Source of the DNA: Paramecium pentaurelia | Taxonomy: Eukaryota; Ciliophora; Oligohymenophorea; Peniculida; Parameciidae | Length of the DNA: 64,000 nucleotides | Reading direction: 5' to 3' | Assembly: GCA_905183005.1 (NCBI GenBank) | Contig: CAJJDO010000110.1 | Location: 210,094 to 274,093, forward strand | Part shown: positions 48,401 to 60,792 of the stretch, piece after piece | How positions within the stretch are numbered: position 1 is the stretch's first letter | Layout of the letters: each line of letters starts with the position of its first letter | Made by a program: the position numbers and the translations under genes | The notes under the pieces: generated by a model | The model's database searches: none | What the model was told of the DNA's origin: nothing | What the model saw: the letters and a program-made list of their open reading frames with translations, nothing else

Positions 48401-50024
48401 TTTATGTTATTTTTTAAACAGTTTCAGATTCAACTTAGGAGAGTGTTTAAGAATGTTAAGATTCTTCTCCTCCATGAATTTTCTTTTAATCAATAACTCT
48501 TTACAAAATTTAACTGAATTTCATTTCATAATAATTCTATCTCTCAAATTTCATATCATCACTTACATCAAGTTCTTTTGCTGATGTTCTAGCTTTCTAT
48601 TCTTCATTTAATTTGTAAGCACTCTTTCTCATAGTTTCTGTTTATTTCTTTTCAAGACTTAACTAATTAGAATGATGATTAGATGAGGAAGATGCTAATT
48701 GATTAGATCTATTGACACTAGATTTAATGGTTTTACTTGTTTTATTTTATAGTTATGATACCATAGATAAACTTTATTAAACCTTAGATTTACTAGTATC
48801 TTCAATATCAGGTTAAAAGTATGGTTATTAGAGTTATTGACTATCATTATTGTCAGATCTTTAAGCAATTTATTATTTTGCTTATTCTAAGAATTTTAAA
48901 GTTGGTAATAATTTATTTTTATCTTAGATCTTTTCTTTACTATGTTCAGTTTCATTTCCTTTTGTAACAAGTGAACTGGATCTAATTTATTATAAAATAG
49001 ATTGCATTTCAGTTGATTATTCTTGAATAAGTGTTTCTTCTATTTATTTCTATTTTAAATCTATTTTAGTTTTATTAGTTATATCTTCTAATTCAGGTTC
49101 ATCTTCATAATTATTAAATTTATATTCAGTAACACTCACATTAGGCTATGATTTAAATTGCATAGATCTAATAATTGATACTTCTTAAATGGAACTTAAT
49201 TCATTAAAATTATCAGGATTATCAATTCCTGGAGGTTTATTAAGTTCATTCTTTAATGCCATCTCTCTCTCATAGATTTATTTTTTGATTCCAAGAATTT
49301 GATTTAATTATAATTCTCTTTCCATCTTACTCAATTAATTGTGTCGTTACATAATGATTTCTCTTACCTTTCTTACATCTTCATGTGAAACCATTTGAGA
49401 TTCTTATATTGCTTACACTACTCTACTTAGCATTAATTCTTCCAGTTCAAATTATTAATCTCTTGTTTTAGCTTAAGGAATTTTATATGTATCTATATTA
49501 ACTATTTTGATTTGAGTTTATGGAGATACTAATTTAGGTAATTCTATATGTTTATTGACAATAGCAGCTTATTATTATAAATTTTTAATGCATTCTCTAA
49601 CAAATTTCAGTTATTTCTGTTAAGATGGTGGTTTAATCTATATTGTTTTGTAAGCATTACGTATCTCTTCTGTATTTGGTTCTTCAGTTTAATTAAGTTA
49701 TTATTTTTTAGTTTTTTCATTCTTTTTTTATCCATCTTTGGCTTTCTTTTCCTTTCTAATTTTCTGTATTGCAAATTTATTCTTCATGTACAATCTATAG
49801 TAAAACTTAAATAAGTCCACATTTCCTTTTCCTTTGAAACCCATAGCATGATTAGCTACAAAGTCAAAGTCTCTATGCAATGGAAACTGTATTTCCAATT
49901 AATTGTCAATACTTTATCGTTGTTTCTTTTCGAATTTTGGTCTTATTATAAATGTTTATTGATTCCATTCTCCTCTATCTTTTACAAGAGGCAAATGAGA
50001 TGAAACCATTTCCATTTTTTCCAT
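45443..50024 (-). CDS. Very long Gln/Ser/Lys-rich low-complexity protein
   Basis: About 1,500 residues. The N-terminus (MEKMEMVSSHLPLVKDRGEW, FDFVANHAMGFKGKGNVDLF) is the only folded-looking part. The rest is Ser/Gln/Asn/Lys-rich (ASSSSNHHSNQLSLEKKQ) with helical segments (IERELQLNQILGIKKQIYE-type stretches, EEQIANIIQQISQQLQQAQI), repeats of ERSKKSDPKQTERSKKS, long Asn/Gln tracts near 46700-46900, and an acidic DDEDYDYDWDDEDPSNKKKK. It ends with coiled coil (YDLKQEYELIARQNLSLADL, KKFEVLAQKLRALKFKNPD). Almost all of it is one frame. Introns appear only near the 5' and 3' ends. The function is unknown. Scaffold or basal-body roles are possible. Confidence 0.75.
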
Positions 50025-50128
50025 TTTTATTATATTATTTAATAAAATGTCATTACTTAATATCCTCTTAGTAATATTATTATTTATTAAAAATGGCTTT
50101 GATACATAATTAAAATGACTTATAAAAT
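50025..50128. promoter_or_regulatory. 104-bp divergent promoter region
   Basis: Start codons at 50024 (minus) and 50129 (plus) face apart across 104 bp of AT-rich DNA, so both promoters must lie in or close to it. No named element is recognised. Confidence 0.45.
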
Positions 50129-51306
50129 ATGTTTAGTAAGGCAGGAAAAATAACTTCTGAAAAATATATAGTATTTTAACATAGAGATGATCATCCTGTT
50201 AAAAAATTTAAGACACCACAATCAATCAAATCTCCTGATTTAACTAAAAAGAAAGTACATTCTAAATAAGAATCACTTAATGAAGCTGAATAAAATCATC
50301 TAAATCATCTTCTAAAATTATCATAACCCTTTTCAAAATAGATCTCCAGATAAATTGGACATTATACTTAAATTAGAAACAATTGTAAAGCATCTTGTGG
50401 ATAATATCATATCAAATATAGTGAACTAGACAAGTAACATCAATATCCTATACTTTTGACAGAGCAATACATTCAGTTCCAAATTATGATAAAACTTTGA
50501 AACATACTCTTCCCATCGAAGTCCCCCCTAAATATCATTAAGATTTCTCTATAGAGTATATTCATGTATTATTATTATAGTACTCCTATTATTGATAAAC
50601 CAAAAGTTAAAAATGAAAGTTTTGTAGATTTGTAAAGATAAATACCAAGGTTTATTTATCTTTTTAAAATAGAACTGACATATTTTCAGGAAGACCCAAT
50701 CCTCATCCAGATAGATTTCAATATTTAAATGTAACTAACCAATGGAGTAAGATACCAAGATAACCATAAATTAAATTGGAAAAGTAATTATCCAGAGATT
50801 AGATGTTAATTTATAAAAAGAAAGAATTTGCACCAGATTATAAACCTAATTTTGAATTTGGCAAAAAGTAGACTAATTTAATTAATTTAGAAAGTTGGGT
50901 AGTTGTGGAGCACCTTTCTATAAATTAGAATAAAGAAAAGATATTTTGACAAAGATACCTCCATACACTTTTGAAAGTTATTTTGAATATGATGAATATT
51001 CCAAAAAACCTAAAAGTCAACTATTTAGTTCTCCAACAGCCCCTAATTTTAATACTATGTTAGAAAGGGAATGTGATCAACATTCAATGTTACCTAGCTT
51101 CATGTAGGTAATTATATCTTTTAATAAAGAAATATACAAATACAAGATTGGGTATAACACATTTAAATTAAAAAATGTTGGAAGTTAACAATTTTAGAGA
51201 TGGTAGATTTTTAACAGTTACATCAAGTTTTATGCCTACAAAATAACAATCATCAAAAAAGAACCTAAACAAATCTAGTCAAAATTAATCTATTGATGAA
51301 ATTTGA
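50129..51306 (+). CDS. Unrecognised basic protein, possibly ciliary
   Basis: About 345 residues, MFSKAGKITSEKYIVFQHRD to SSQNQSIDEI. It is disordered and Pro/Lys-rich with short repeated phrases (PKYHQDFSIED, GRPNPHPDRFQYLNVTNQW, APDYKPNFEFGKK, GSCGAPFYKLEQRKD, SPTAPNFNTMLERE, NNFRDGRFLTVTSSFMP). Such spaced Pro/Tyr/Phe phrases are common in proteins that lie along microtubules, including ciliary inner proteins, but no known repeat matches firmly. Five introns of about 22-29 nt are needed (near 50436, 50550, 50650, 50868 and 51108), and each restores the frame. Confidence 0.75.
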
Positions 51307-51516
51307 CATATTAAGAATATTTTTAGATTTATTGATTAAGATATATCAATAACTAAATATATATATATATTACTTCTTTTAAGAATTTAATAATAATATC
51401 TCTTTAAATCTCATTTAATTCTAGAATTTTATATTCTCTTTTTACAAATAAAATAAATAATCATTAATTTAAATTGAAATCGATTAAAAAAAATATGTAG
51501 ATAATATACTAAATTT

Positions 51517-52869
51517 TCAGATTTCTTCCTCATAAAAATTACGAGATCTGTATAGTTTTCTTTCAAAACTATCCAACATATTATTAACATTTTTTAAATC
51601 ATTAGAATCATTCTATTTTTAATTATTTATTAGATTGCTACATTTTAGCTATCTTCTCTTTTTAGGAATCATCTATTATTTACTTTTATTTAAATATATT
51701 GATGTTTCTTTTAATAAAGAACTATTGGCTTATAAAGTTTTACTGAATGTACTTTCTGCTTATTCAACAGCTTGAGCTAATAATAAACCTTTATATTCAG
51801 TTCTATCAAGAGGATGTTTATGGGATAAAGTATATGCAGATTTAGATTTTTAACTAAGATTTAAGATATGAAATACCTACTTAACATTAAGACAGGAGTA
51901 GTAGTCTAGGGTTGATTGGTAGATTGAATTTAAGTTTATTCATTTTTGATTGTTAAACAATTATTAAATGAAACAGAATTAAATTCCTAATTGAGTACAC
52001 TTCCAACAGTATATGGTCTGCTGGTGTGATTATTCTATTATGATGATGTAAGAATTTGATTATGAAATTATTATATAGTCTAAGATTATTACTATTTTTC
52101 AATTTATTGAAGTGTAGATTCAATAACATCTTTAGATTGTCTAGTTAATGCTGTAGTTACTCTTTATAGACTTTATCTTGAAGGAGAGATTCCACTTTTT
52201 TATTCTAATTCTAAATTGAGAATTCTTCTACGAGTACTTTATTGTTTGATTTAATCCATATTTTTAAGTCTTAAATCTTCTTTGATTTATTCAATTTATA
52301 AATCTTTATTAATTTTTTCACTTATGAATTTAACTCCTTATTCCTCCATTTTAAGAATTCTAGGATTAATAAGTATGTTGATATGTTTTTAAGATTATTG
52401 ATTTAGTCTATTCCATAAATGATCAGGTCTACCCAAAAGAGCAGTTCTAGAGAAAATAGGTTTTAAAACAATATTTTCTACTTAGACATCATTTTATTAT
52501 TAACTTAAGTTTTAGAGACTTCCTCTTTCCATTTTTCTTTATTATAATCTATTCAAATCTTCATCTCTTGCAAGATTATAATAAATAATTTTATTCTTTT
52601 ACAACTCCAATTTATCTTATTATTAGAGTTCTAACATTTTCTTTATTCTCTTTTCACCCCGCTTTTATTGTTCCTTTAGTTATGTGAATATTTTAGTATT
52701 TGATTAAGCTTGATGAGGATTGTTCCAAATATGGGTGTTATCATTATAATAATCATGATTCTTTTTCTAATGATTATTTATTGGAATTGTTTAATATCTA
52801 ATATATATATATATATATAATTTACTCAGGTAATTTGGTTTGTAAATAATATTTATCTATTTCTTTCAT
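51517..52869 (-). CDS. Coiled-coil protein of unknown function
   Basis: About 430 residues, starting MKEIDKYYLQTKLPEY. A 28-nt intron at 52798-52825, made almost wholly of TA repeats, joins the first two exons. Then come HDYYNDNTHIWNNPHQAQ and Lys/Gln coiled coil (LKEQQKRGEKRIKKMLEL). A conserved-looking patch follows (IVLKPIFSRTALLGRPDHLW, then NILINPRILKMEEQGVKF). More coiled coil leads to the end FERKLYRSRNFYEEEI. No catalytic motif is seen. It starts 52 bp downstream of the RFC4 stop on the same strand and converges with the plus-strand gene. Confidence 0.7.
52798..52825. repeat. TA microsatellite forming most of an intron
   Basis: On the minus strand this reads GTAAAT, a run of TA, then TTAG. 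It is a 28-nt intron whose body is a dinucleotide repeat, so length changes here would alter a spliced segment without touching codons. Confidence 0.7.
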
Positions 52870-52920
52870 AGGATAAGCGGGGTGATTTGTTATCATTATT
52901 AATATATAAAATTAATTAAA

Positions 52921-54072
52921 TCAATTTTCATTTATAATTCGCTAACATTAAGCCATTAAGTTAAATATTTGCAAGTCTTCAGCTGATCCTTCAATTAAAC
53001 ATTTTTCAGTATAAGCTGCTATTTCCATCATCTTTGCTTTTTATTTTTCTTTAATTGTATCTGTTGCTAAAACAAGATCTAAAAATTGTAAAATCTATTA
53101 TAATTAAATAATAAATAACCAACTATTCAATATTATATCCTTATTAAATAACTCTATTGCATTCCTCTTAAACACTTCTTATACTCTTAGTTTAAATTAC
53201 AGATACAAGATCTTCTATTTATTCATCTGGAATAAACTAAATTATTTATTATTATCTTTTACTCCTGATATTTCATTTATAGCTTTTTTATTTATAGTCT
53301 TCTCATATAAGGTTGATGAACTTTAAAGCATATTTACACTCTTCCTAAGATCACCACCAGATACAATCACTAATTATTTTAATGCATCCAAATTATATGT
53401 TACAGATTCAGAATCAGCAACAAACTTAAGTCTTTCTATTTATTCATTCTCAGGAATAGATTTAAATCTATATTTAACACATCTTGATACTAAAGGTTCA
53501 ATGATCTAATTAAAATACATAAATACTTTTGTAATATAGTTACAAATTATACAAAATCTAGTAGTAGTTGCATAATCTTCTATAATTCTTCTAAGAGCAC
53601 TTTAAGCATCATTAGTCATTGAATCAGCTTCATCAAGAATAATGATTTTATAACTAGGACATAGAAATCCTGGGTTTGGGTTTTTGGCAACTATTTATTC
53701 TGCAAACTTTTTCACTTTATTTCTAACAACATTAATTCCTCTATCATCAGAAGCATTCAATTCTAATACTCTTTATCTCCAAAAATCAGGTCCAAATAAT
53801 TGCTTAGCTAATGCTATTATAGTAGATGTCTTCCCAGTTCCTGGAGGTCCATGAAGTAAAAGATGAGGTAAATTTCCAGTTTTCAAAACACCTTACAAAC
53901 TCTAAACCACTTCTTCTTAATATGCTAAATCTTCTATTTTGTTAGGACGACTTTATATTATTAAGTATTTATACTATTTTTCAACCCATGGCAACATAGG
54001 TTTAACAATGGGTTCTTCTACTTGCATAGCAGATGTATTTTTGTTAAACTAATTCAAAGTCCTATTTTACAT
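52921..54072 (-). CDS. RFC4: Replication factor C subunit 4 (clamp loader)
   Basis: The protein is about 360 residues. MLPWVEKYRPNKIEDLAYQE (with a 24-nt intron splitting EKY/RP) is the RFC box II. Then come Walker A (LLLHGPPGTGKTSTIIALAK), RVLELNASDDRGINVVRNKV, Walker B (YKIIILDEADSMTNDAQSAL), the SRC motif (IIEPLVSRCVKYRFKSIPE), LKQLVIVSGGDLRKSVNMLQ and a C-terminal helical collar. PWVEKYRP with YQEEVV after it fits subunit 4 (yeast Rfc2) best. It loads PCNA onto DNA with the other RFC subunits. The end is MAQCQRIINEN. Further introns occur after FCIICNY and in the collar. Confidence 0.9.
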
Positions 54073-54146
54073 AATAAAATTAAATGAGCGGGTAATTTTA
54101 TATTTATTGAGAATCAAATATTAAAATGTATTATAATTGCAGAATA

Positions 54147-55492
54147 TCAATATTTTCTGTGAGGTTCTTTAGTAGTTACTATTTTTGGTGCCAACACTTA
54201 AGTTACTGGTTTTACCATTTCTTTTGATGGAATAGGTTATCTATTTTAAAAACTAGTTCTTCTCTTTTCCACTGATTAAATTTTATTTATTTATTATTAT
54301 TATATTGTTTTTCTTTGTGCTATCAATTATTATGAATTTAACTGTTAAGTGTTCATATTAGATATTTTCTTCTCTGAATCTATTCCATTGTATACTCCTT
54401 TTGGTAATATTGGAGGTTATTAGTGTAATGGTTATGTCATAATTAACTATTAATATAACTATTGTTTTTCTCCACTCATCAAATCCTGCTGAGTTCTTAT
54501 CACATTATCATCCTTTATCCAATCATATTTATAATCAAGTTCAAAACCAATCTTTTTAAAGGCATCCTAATATATCTTATAAGTAATATACTTTAAATAA
54601 TCCTCTTAGATAAAGATAATCAGGTTTTTCTTCAAATTTTAAATGTTTACAATAATTCAAGTATTAACATAATTCGATAGGAAATCCTTTGCATAATACA
54701 TCAGAAGATGTTTCTAATTTTCTCTCCATGATTCTTTGATATTTATCTTTTTGATTATTTCCTTTCATATTTTGCCAAGGAAGTTATCCTCTTAATAAAT
54801 ACATTAAGACATAACCAAGAGACTCTAGATCATCCCTCCTTGATTACTCAATTCCTAAATGAGTATTTATAGATGCATATCTGGCAGTTCCTGTTAAACT
54901 CTTTCCCTCCCTATATGGTATGTGTCCTTCTTTTGTTTAATAGCGTTTAGCCAATCCAAAATCCAAAAGGTAGATTCTGACTGCCTTTTAACCTAATCCA
55001 ATAAGAAAATTATCAGGCTTAATATCGCGATGAAGAAATTTGTTCAAATGAATATATTCAATTCGTTAAATCATTTAGTCTCCAAGCATCAAGACCTAAG
55101 AGTAAATTAGAGCTATATACAGTTTTTAAAGATAGTCTTTTATTATGCTTGTTGAACAGGTCTTCTAAACTTTAACCTAAAAAATCAATGACGATGTAAT
55201 TATAATCACCGTCTGTTCCTTAAGCATATATTCTAGGGATTCCTAACTTTTAATTAACATTTCAAATACCTTTATCACTTAGATCAGAGCCTTATAAATA
55301 AGTATATAATTTAGCCTCAAAAAACAATTAAGGATGCTTAGTATCACTTCTTTCTAATTTCATTGCATATTCCTCCTTTCCCTTTACTACTTGATATATT
55401 TCTCCAAAAGCTCCACTCCCTATTCTCTTGGTCAACTTATAAACTTTGCCTATGACTGAATTAGTGAGATCTTTGCCTAAAGGTGTGTCCAT
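54147..55492 (-). CDS. Casein kinase 1 family protein kinase
   Basis: Starts MDTPLGKDLTNSVIGKVYKL, then the Gly loop RIGSGAFGEIYQVV, YAMKLERSDTKHPQLFFEAK (CK1-type Lys strand), GIPRIYAQGTDGDYNYIVID, FLGQSLEDLF, catalytic HRDIKPDNFLIGLG, LLDFGLAKRY, the CK1 activation segment SLTGTARYASINTHLGIEQS, RRDDLESLGYVLMYLLRGQL and FCKGF-like VLCKGFPIELCQYLNYCKHL. SIN in place of APE is diagnostic for CK1. The C-terminal tail of about 120 residues is Gln/Pro-rich and ends TTKEPHRKY. Introns are needed before GIPRIY and after LKTV. CK1s act in many pathways, including cilia. Confidence 0.9.
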
Positions 55493-55528
55493 TAATAAAT
55501 ATAATTTAATAACTTATTCTTTTAGAAT

Positions 55529-55917
55529 TCAAAATAATTTAAAATATAAGTACGCCAAGAGGAACCCCAATATAAATTTCCATTGATTTTTAACCATTAA
55601 CCAAGCTCTATACAACATTAATAAAAACTTTAAAAATATGGCCAATCTACCAACAACTTTAGATAATTACTCTGGACTATTAAAATTAAATTATATAACT
55701 CACCTTGCAGAATCAATATATGATGTAATTGCATTATTACCACCAAATGCAGGAGCCATCATTTTTAACATTTAAGGATTCGCTTTTAATTAATCTATAA
55801 CCATTTCAAGCATTTATGGATTCTAAGCTAATCCTTATAGATTTTATGGCATTTATTAAGATGAAGTAGGAACTTAAGGAGCACTTTAATGATTTGATTA
55901 TTAAGTTGATTAAATAG

Positions 55918-55961
<44 letters not shown>

Positions 55962-57343
55962 GATTATTATAACTTTTATTATTATAATACTGCTGGATCT
56001 ATATTTTTCATTTATGCCAACATTTCAGGTGTCATCATAGTTTACATCATCTCTATTTATTAATCTGACATTTCTACTCCACTCTATTATTTCATCATTT
56101 ATTTCAAGAATCCTTTGTCCATTGATTTTAATGTATTAGTCATATAATTTAATTATTCAGGAGACTATTATAGTAATGAATATTACCATATTTTTAAATT
56201 AATCGAATTACTATTGAAATTAAGGATTTTCTGGTATTTTATTTACATTCTAAGTTTCTGTTTATTTAGTAACAGGTTTATTAGGTTGACTTTTAGAAGT
56301 AGGAATCTCTTCTTCAACAATAAAACCATCTTCTTTAGAAGATTGTACCTTTTACTTTAAATTTTAGAACTCTTCAGAATTAGTGTCAACAGAGGATAAT
56401 TTGATTTTTGGTTTCTTTTAAGCTTCTTCTTAAAAATCTTAATTTTGTATTTTATCATTTTAAATTTGTTAAGATTATTAATTTTGATTTACTTAATCTT
56501 CTTATTATTTTACAAATTAAGTTTATTCAATATTTTATTCTTATACTTATGGATCAGTTTTATTTTAATTTTATGTTAAATTAACATTTAAATTTACATT
56601 GGTCAATTATTCTTTTGTTTGTTTATACATAATTTGTACAGTTTCATCATTTGGTAATTTTTAAGAGGCAATCTCTAAATATCCAAGAGCTTCTTAATAT
56701 TTTTTTGTTTCAAATAATGCTTAGCCCATTCTGAAATTAGCTTTTCCATTTTAATCATCATCTTCTAAGACTTTCTTTGCTTACCTTAAAACAACATCAA
56801 ATTATAATTGTTTAGCTTTCACATTACAATAATTTAATCTACAAGAATGCTCTAATTATTTTAATTCTATTTTTTTGTTTGTATCATTTTTTAAATAAGA
56901 ATTATTCTCCCATAATTCTTCAATTTCTGAGATTGCCTCATAATATTTGGATGCTGCTTTTTCATAATCTTATGATTTAAATGCATCATTTCCTTGATTT
57001 TTTAATTTGTTAATTATTGGAAATTATTCACTTTATGGTTTTTATTATTATTATTATTATTATTAACCTTACATTCTTTACTTTGCTCTTTCTATATCTT
57101 CTGGACGAGTCTAATATATATATATAAATATATTACTTGATTAACTTATCTTTATAGATCCTCATCTCTCATATTCTTAACTTGACCCATTTATTGTCTC
57201 ATAAATTAAGGATCTACATTTCCCATTCCAGCCATTTAGGCATATTATCTTAATTGATCATCACTCATGTTTGCACACATTTAAGACATCTATTTCATCA
57301 TTTCTGGAGTCATGAACTTCTTTGTGTTTTCATTAAATTACAT
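55529..57343 (-). CDS. OEP61-like TPR / STI1-domain protein with C-terminal membrane anchor
   Basis: About 580 residues. First STI1-like block: KKFMTPEMMKQMSQMCANMS, DDQLRQYAQMAG, MGNVDPQFMRQQMGQVKNM and RPEDIERAKQRM. TPR region: NKLKNQGNDAFKSQDYEKAA, NYCNVKAKQLQFDVVLRQAK and ANFRMGQALFETKKYQEALG. Second STI1-like block: IEMMQTMMTPEMLAQMKNID, then polyGln and LEMVIDQLKANPQMLKMMAP. The tail RLAIFLKFLLMLYRAWLMVK, then FILGFLLAYLYFKLF, is a membrane anchor. This order recalls plant OEP61/TPR7, a chaperone receptor on the ER or organelle surface. Introns of ~26-27 nt occur near 57110-57140 and near the end. Confidence 0.8.
55919..55961. repeat. Trinucleotide repeat encoding polyGln
   Basis: About 14 copies of ATT on the plus strand read as TAA on the minus strand, giving a Gln tract between the STI1 blocks of the OEP61-like protein. 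A second run lies at 57041-57066 in the same gene. Confidence 0.9.
57041..57066. repeat. Second trinucleotide (TTA) repeat encoding polyGln
   Basis: A TTA run that reads as TAA (Gln) codons on the minus strand, just after RMQG and before KPQSEQ in the OEP61-like gene. It separates the first STI1 block from the TPRs. Confidence 0.85.
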
Positions 57344-57500
57344 TTTAATATAATTTTTAATTAAAGTAAAGCACGTATTCAATCATTTTACATATCTCTT
57401 TTAGATCAATAATATATTTCATCTATTTTATACTATTAATCTAATATATATAAATTATTGATCTCCTTCATTATTTATAATTTCTATAGTATTATATTTC

Positions 57501-57519
57501 ATATATATATATATATATA
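57501..57519. repeat. TA microsatellite
   Basis: An alternating TA run in the 197-bp divergent space between the OEP61-like gene and a plus-strand coiled-coil gene. Confidence 0.75.
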
Positions 57520-57540
57520 ATATAAACAGATAAACAGTTA

Positions 57541-59232
57541 ATGAATTAATCTGTTTTATTAGAGATGTAACTCAGAGAGGCTCTTGATAGAGAGATAAAT
57601 CTAAAAAAACTTAATGAATCCTTAATGTAAGCTATGAGTGGAATAGCAAATTAAGAAAAAGGCAAAGAAATTCATTTATTAAATTAACTGCATGATTAAG
57701 AATTATTGAATCTAAAAAGTACTCTTTAAGAAAAAATAACAATTGTTGAATATGAAGTAAGATTTAATTATTATTATTTTCAGCATCGCAAGAAATGTCA
57801 AGAGTTTATATAATTGTAAAATGATTATAAGTAATTATTATAAGAATAGGAAGATGAGTATATATATTATAATTATTATGAATTAGAAAATGTTTAAGAT
57901 GTGTTGAATTATAATATTAATTGAGTTTGATGATAAAATAAAATGAAATTGAAAAAGAGGGACTAGCACATGAATTTGCAGATGCATTAAGTAATCAGAA
58001 ATCTATTTTTGAATATGTATATATTTATCTTTTTACTATTTAATAGGATTTGAATTGTCTTAAAATAAAACTCAATTAGCTTACTTACTAATTGGATTGT
58101 GAGTGTAAAGACAAAGAAAAATTGTAAAATACTATTGAAGAATTAAATAAAACTCATGATTAAGCAGTAAATTGTAATTATAAATTAGTAAAGAAACTTA
58201 ATGCAATAAATTGCTGATTTAAACAGATCACATAATGAAACAATCACTTACAATAATCAATATTAATTGAATAATTAATAGAGAGATTAGATCTAAACAG
58301 CAAGGCTTACCCAGAATGAATAAGAGAAATTAATTTTGGAAAAGTAACTATTAGAATATAAGTAATTACTTTAATCTATAACTAATATAGAGAGATTAAT
58401 TATAAATTGGATTCTTAACTTAAAATATTGAATCAGCAATTACATGATAAAGAAACTAAATTAGTTGAATAAAAAACAGAATTAACAAAAAAGTTGCATA
58501 ATGAAAAAAAAATTGCAGAATAATGTTAAGTAGTCGCTCTCAAATTGAAAAATGACTTTTAAAGAAAATAGTCTCTCTTAATAGAAGATTCTCTCAAAAA
58601 AGAATAGCAATTAAAAACTATTTAAACTCAACTTACAAGGTAGAAAAGTAAAAATAAATTTTATGTAAATGCTCTTAATTAAGTTAATCTTTAAGAAATA
58701 AAGAATGCTACTCCTAAATAAATTAAGCATAAAAAAAATAATCATTCTAATGATTATAATTCTTCTCGTTAACCTGGACATTAAAAAGTAAATCTTTTAT
58801 ATATATAAGAATACTTTAAGTTAAGGAAATATTGGAAAAATTAAATTATTACCATCATCTATTCTTAAAAGTGAAGCTGATTCTATATAATTTAATCTAA
58901 CAGATATGCTTAATTCAACCAGAAATATAGATTAACAAAATTTATCTTGTAGATAATCTAATGATGATATTACTTACAACATTGAACAATTCAATTGTGT
59001 GGCTAAAATTGTATTGCTTTTATATTTAAGTCTAAGATCTAAACCAATGAAGATTCAGTCACTCCAACATAAATATTAACAGATAGATAATTATCTCCTA
59101 GAACTAGAAGTATTCTCTAATCTATAATCATTAATAGTTCAAACAGTGAATCCTAAGGGACCTGCATAAAAAGTAAGATAAATACAAGCAGATTTATCTA
59201 AAGAAAATGTTATTGTGAGATATAAAACTTGA
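57541..59232 (+). CDS. Coiled-coil protein of unknown function
   Basis: About 510 residues. It starts MNQSVLLEMQLREALDREIN and continues as Gln/Lys/Glu coiled coil (GKEIHLLNQLHDQELLNLK). A 27-nt intron with GTAAGA...TTTCAG near 57758 joins to HRKKCQEFIQLQ. Further short introns are needed near 57850, 58020 and 58790. The C-terminal part is Ser/Asn-rich with SFTPTQI-like low complexity, and ends ENVIVRYKT. No enzyme motif is seen. The family is not recognised. Confidence 0.7.
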
Positions 59233-59623
59233 TAAAATATAGTATAAACTAATAATTTTATAATAAAATTCTATTAGAAATAGTAAGAAATTAATCATTC
59301 ATCATCACTTATAAATTAATAAGAAACTCTAATTAATTCATAATATTCTGGTCATTACTTTATTTATTGAAGTCAACAAAAAAACAATTATTTGATTTAA
59401 TTGATCAAAGTTTCTCTTGTGAATAACAATTTAAAAAACCCATTCCTATTTATTTTATATATTGATATCAAAATTTCATATGAATAAATGATATATGGAT
59501 AAAAAAAAGTAAAGATGAAAAAGCTTTAACTTTTCCTTATAACCATTCTATCCTTGCTTTTTCGGATAAAACGAGGATTTATAAAAAAAATTTGAAATTC
59601 CATTATAAAAACAATTTATTTTT
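59233..59623. other. AT-rich intergenic region
   Basis: Convergent 3' flanks of a plus-strand and a minus-strand gene. If the last intron of the small Cys-rich gene is not used, that gene would extend to 59476 inside this region. Confidence 0.45.
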
Positions 59624-59944
59624 TCATTTTTTTTCACTTAAAGTTTAATAGAAATTTATTACACACACTAGCAGAAATAACCATCACAACACTTACAATG
59701 ATGAAACATTCTTTATACATTTTTATAACAACTTCTATGTAATTGAACATCTCCATCACTTTGATAATAAGTATCTAATCTAATCTAAATAATTTTTATA
59801 TTTAATATTTACATTCACGCATCTAGGACAATCTATAGGTAGATTATTTTGTAAATAAAATTCAAAATCCTTATGGCAGGTACAACATTTGAGATATCCT
59901 ACATTAATCTAACAACAAGAACATATAATATAGCAACAATCCAT
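59624..59944 (-). CDS. Small Cys-rich, probably zinc-binding protein
   Basis: About 85 residues: MDCCYIICSCCQINVGYLKC, CTCHKDFEFYLQ, IDCPRCVN, SCYKNVQRMFHHCKCCDGYF. The many CC, CxxC and CxC pairs suggest one or two zinc sites, but no named finger fits. A 28-nt intron after CPRCVN is clear. The 3' end depends on a second possible intron (30 nt, starting GTG). If spliced, the stop is at 59626-59624. If not, the frame runs to 59476 with a Phe/Tyr-rich tail. No family is recognised. Confidence 0.55.
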
Positions 59945-60792
59945 TTTGTTAATTAGTAATATAATTAATAAAAATATTAACAATTGTTTTAATCCATCAA
60001 ATAGTGCAAACCAATTAAAATAATTAATTCAAATATATAAGGCTAAAAGTACAGAATTTATTATTCCTAATGTCATTATTCTTAAGATAATAATCCAGAT
60101 ATTTGACATTTAATACAATCTAATTTTAATACTACTTAATTTAATTTTATAAATATTATGAAAATTTATTTCATTTGATTAGTATTCTAATGAATAATTG
60201 AGATAATTTCAAAATAAAATCATTTTATTAAACTATTTTGAATTCCAATATCCAATTAATTGAAATCTGGAGAACAATATTGAATTAATAAGAATTAAAG
60301 TATTTTATATAATTAATTAACAAATTTATATAATATAAATAATAATAAGGGTCAATTTCCATGTTAAATTTGCATAAAATAAATATTTTTATCGTATCAA
60401 CTGAATGATGAATAACGTTGATATTTTAAATAAAACCTTAAATGTGAAATATGCATTGTTTAAATTTTTGTTTTAAATCATTTTTTCTAATGAATTAAAT
60501 AAATTTTTAGATTTTTAATATCCATTAAAGAATGAATTAACATGTTATGGATTTAGAGAAATGTTTTTAGTAAGCAAATCCACTATTAAAAACTAGAGGC
60601 TTTGTTCTAGCTCATTGAAATTGACCCATTTTATTAAGTATTAATTTTTATTTTAAAGACAAATAAATATAAACTTTTATATTCTAAAATTTAAAAGGAT
60701 AACTAGAAGTATTTATTTAATATAAAAAAAGTACGAATTAATTAAGTTATCACATCATTATCCAAATGAGGGATATTCTGTCAATTGAATTC
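59945..60792. other. AT-rich region with a spaced 11-bp inverted repeat
   Basis: About 850 bp without a credible gene. GGGTCAATTTC at 60349-60359 and its exact complement GAAATTGACCC at 60617-60627 bracket 279 bp in all. No target-site duplication or coding capacity is evident between them. Confidence 0.5.
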
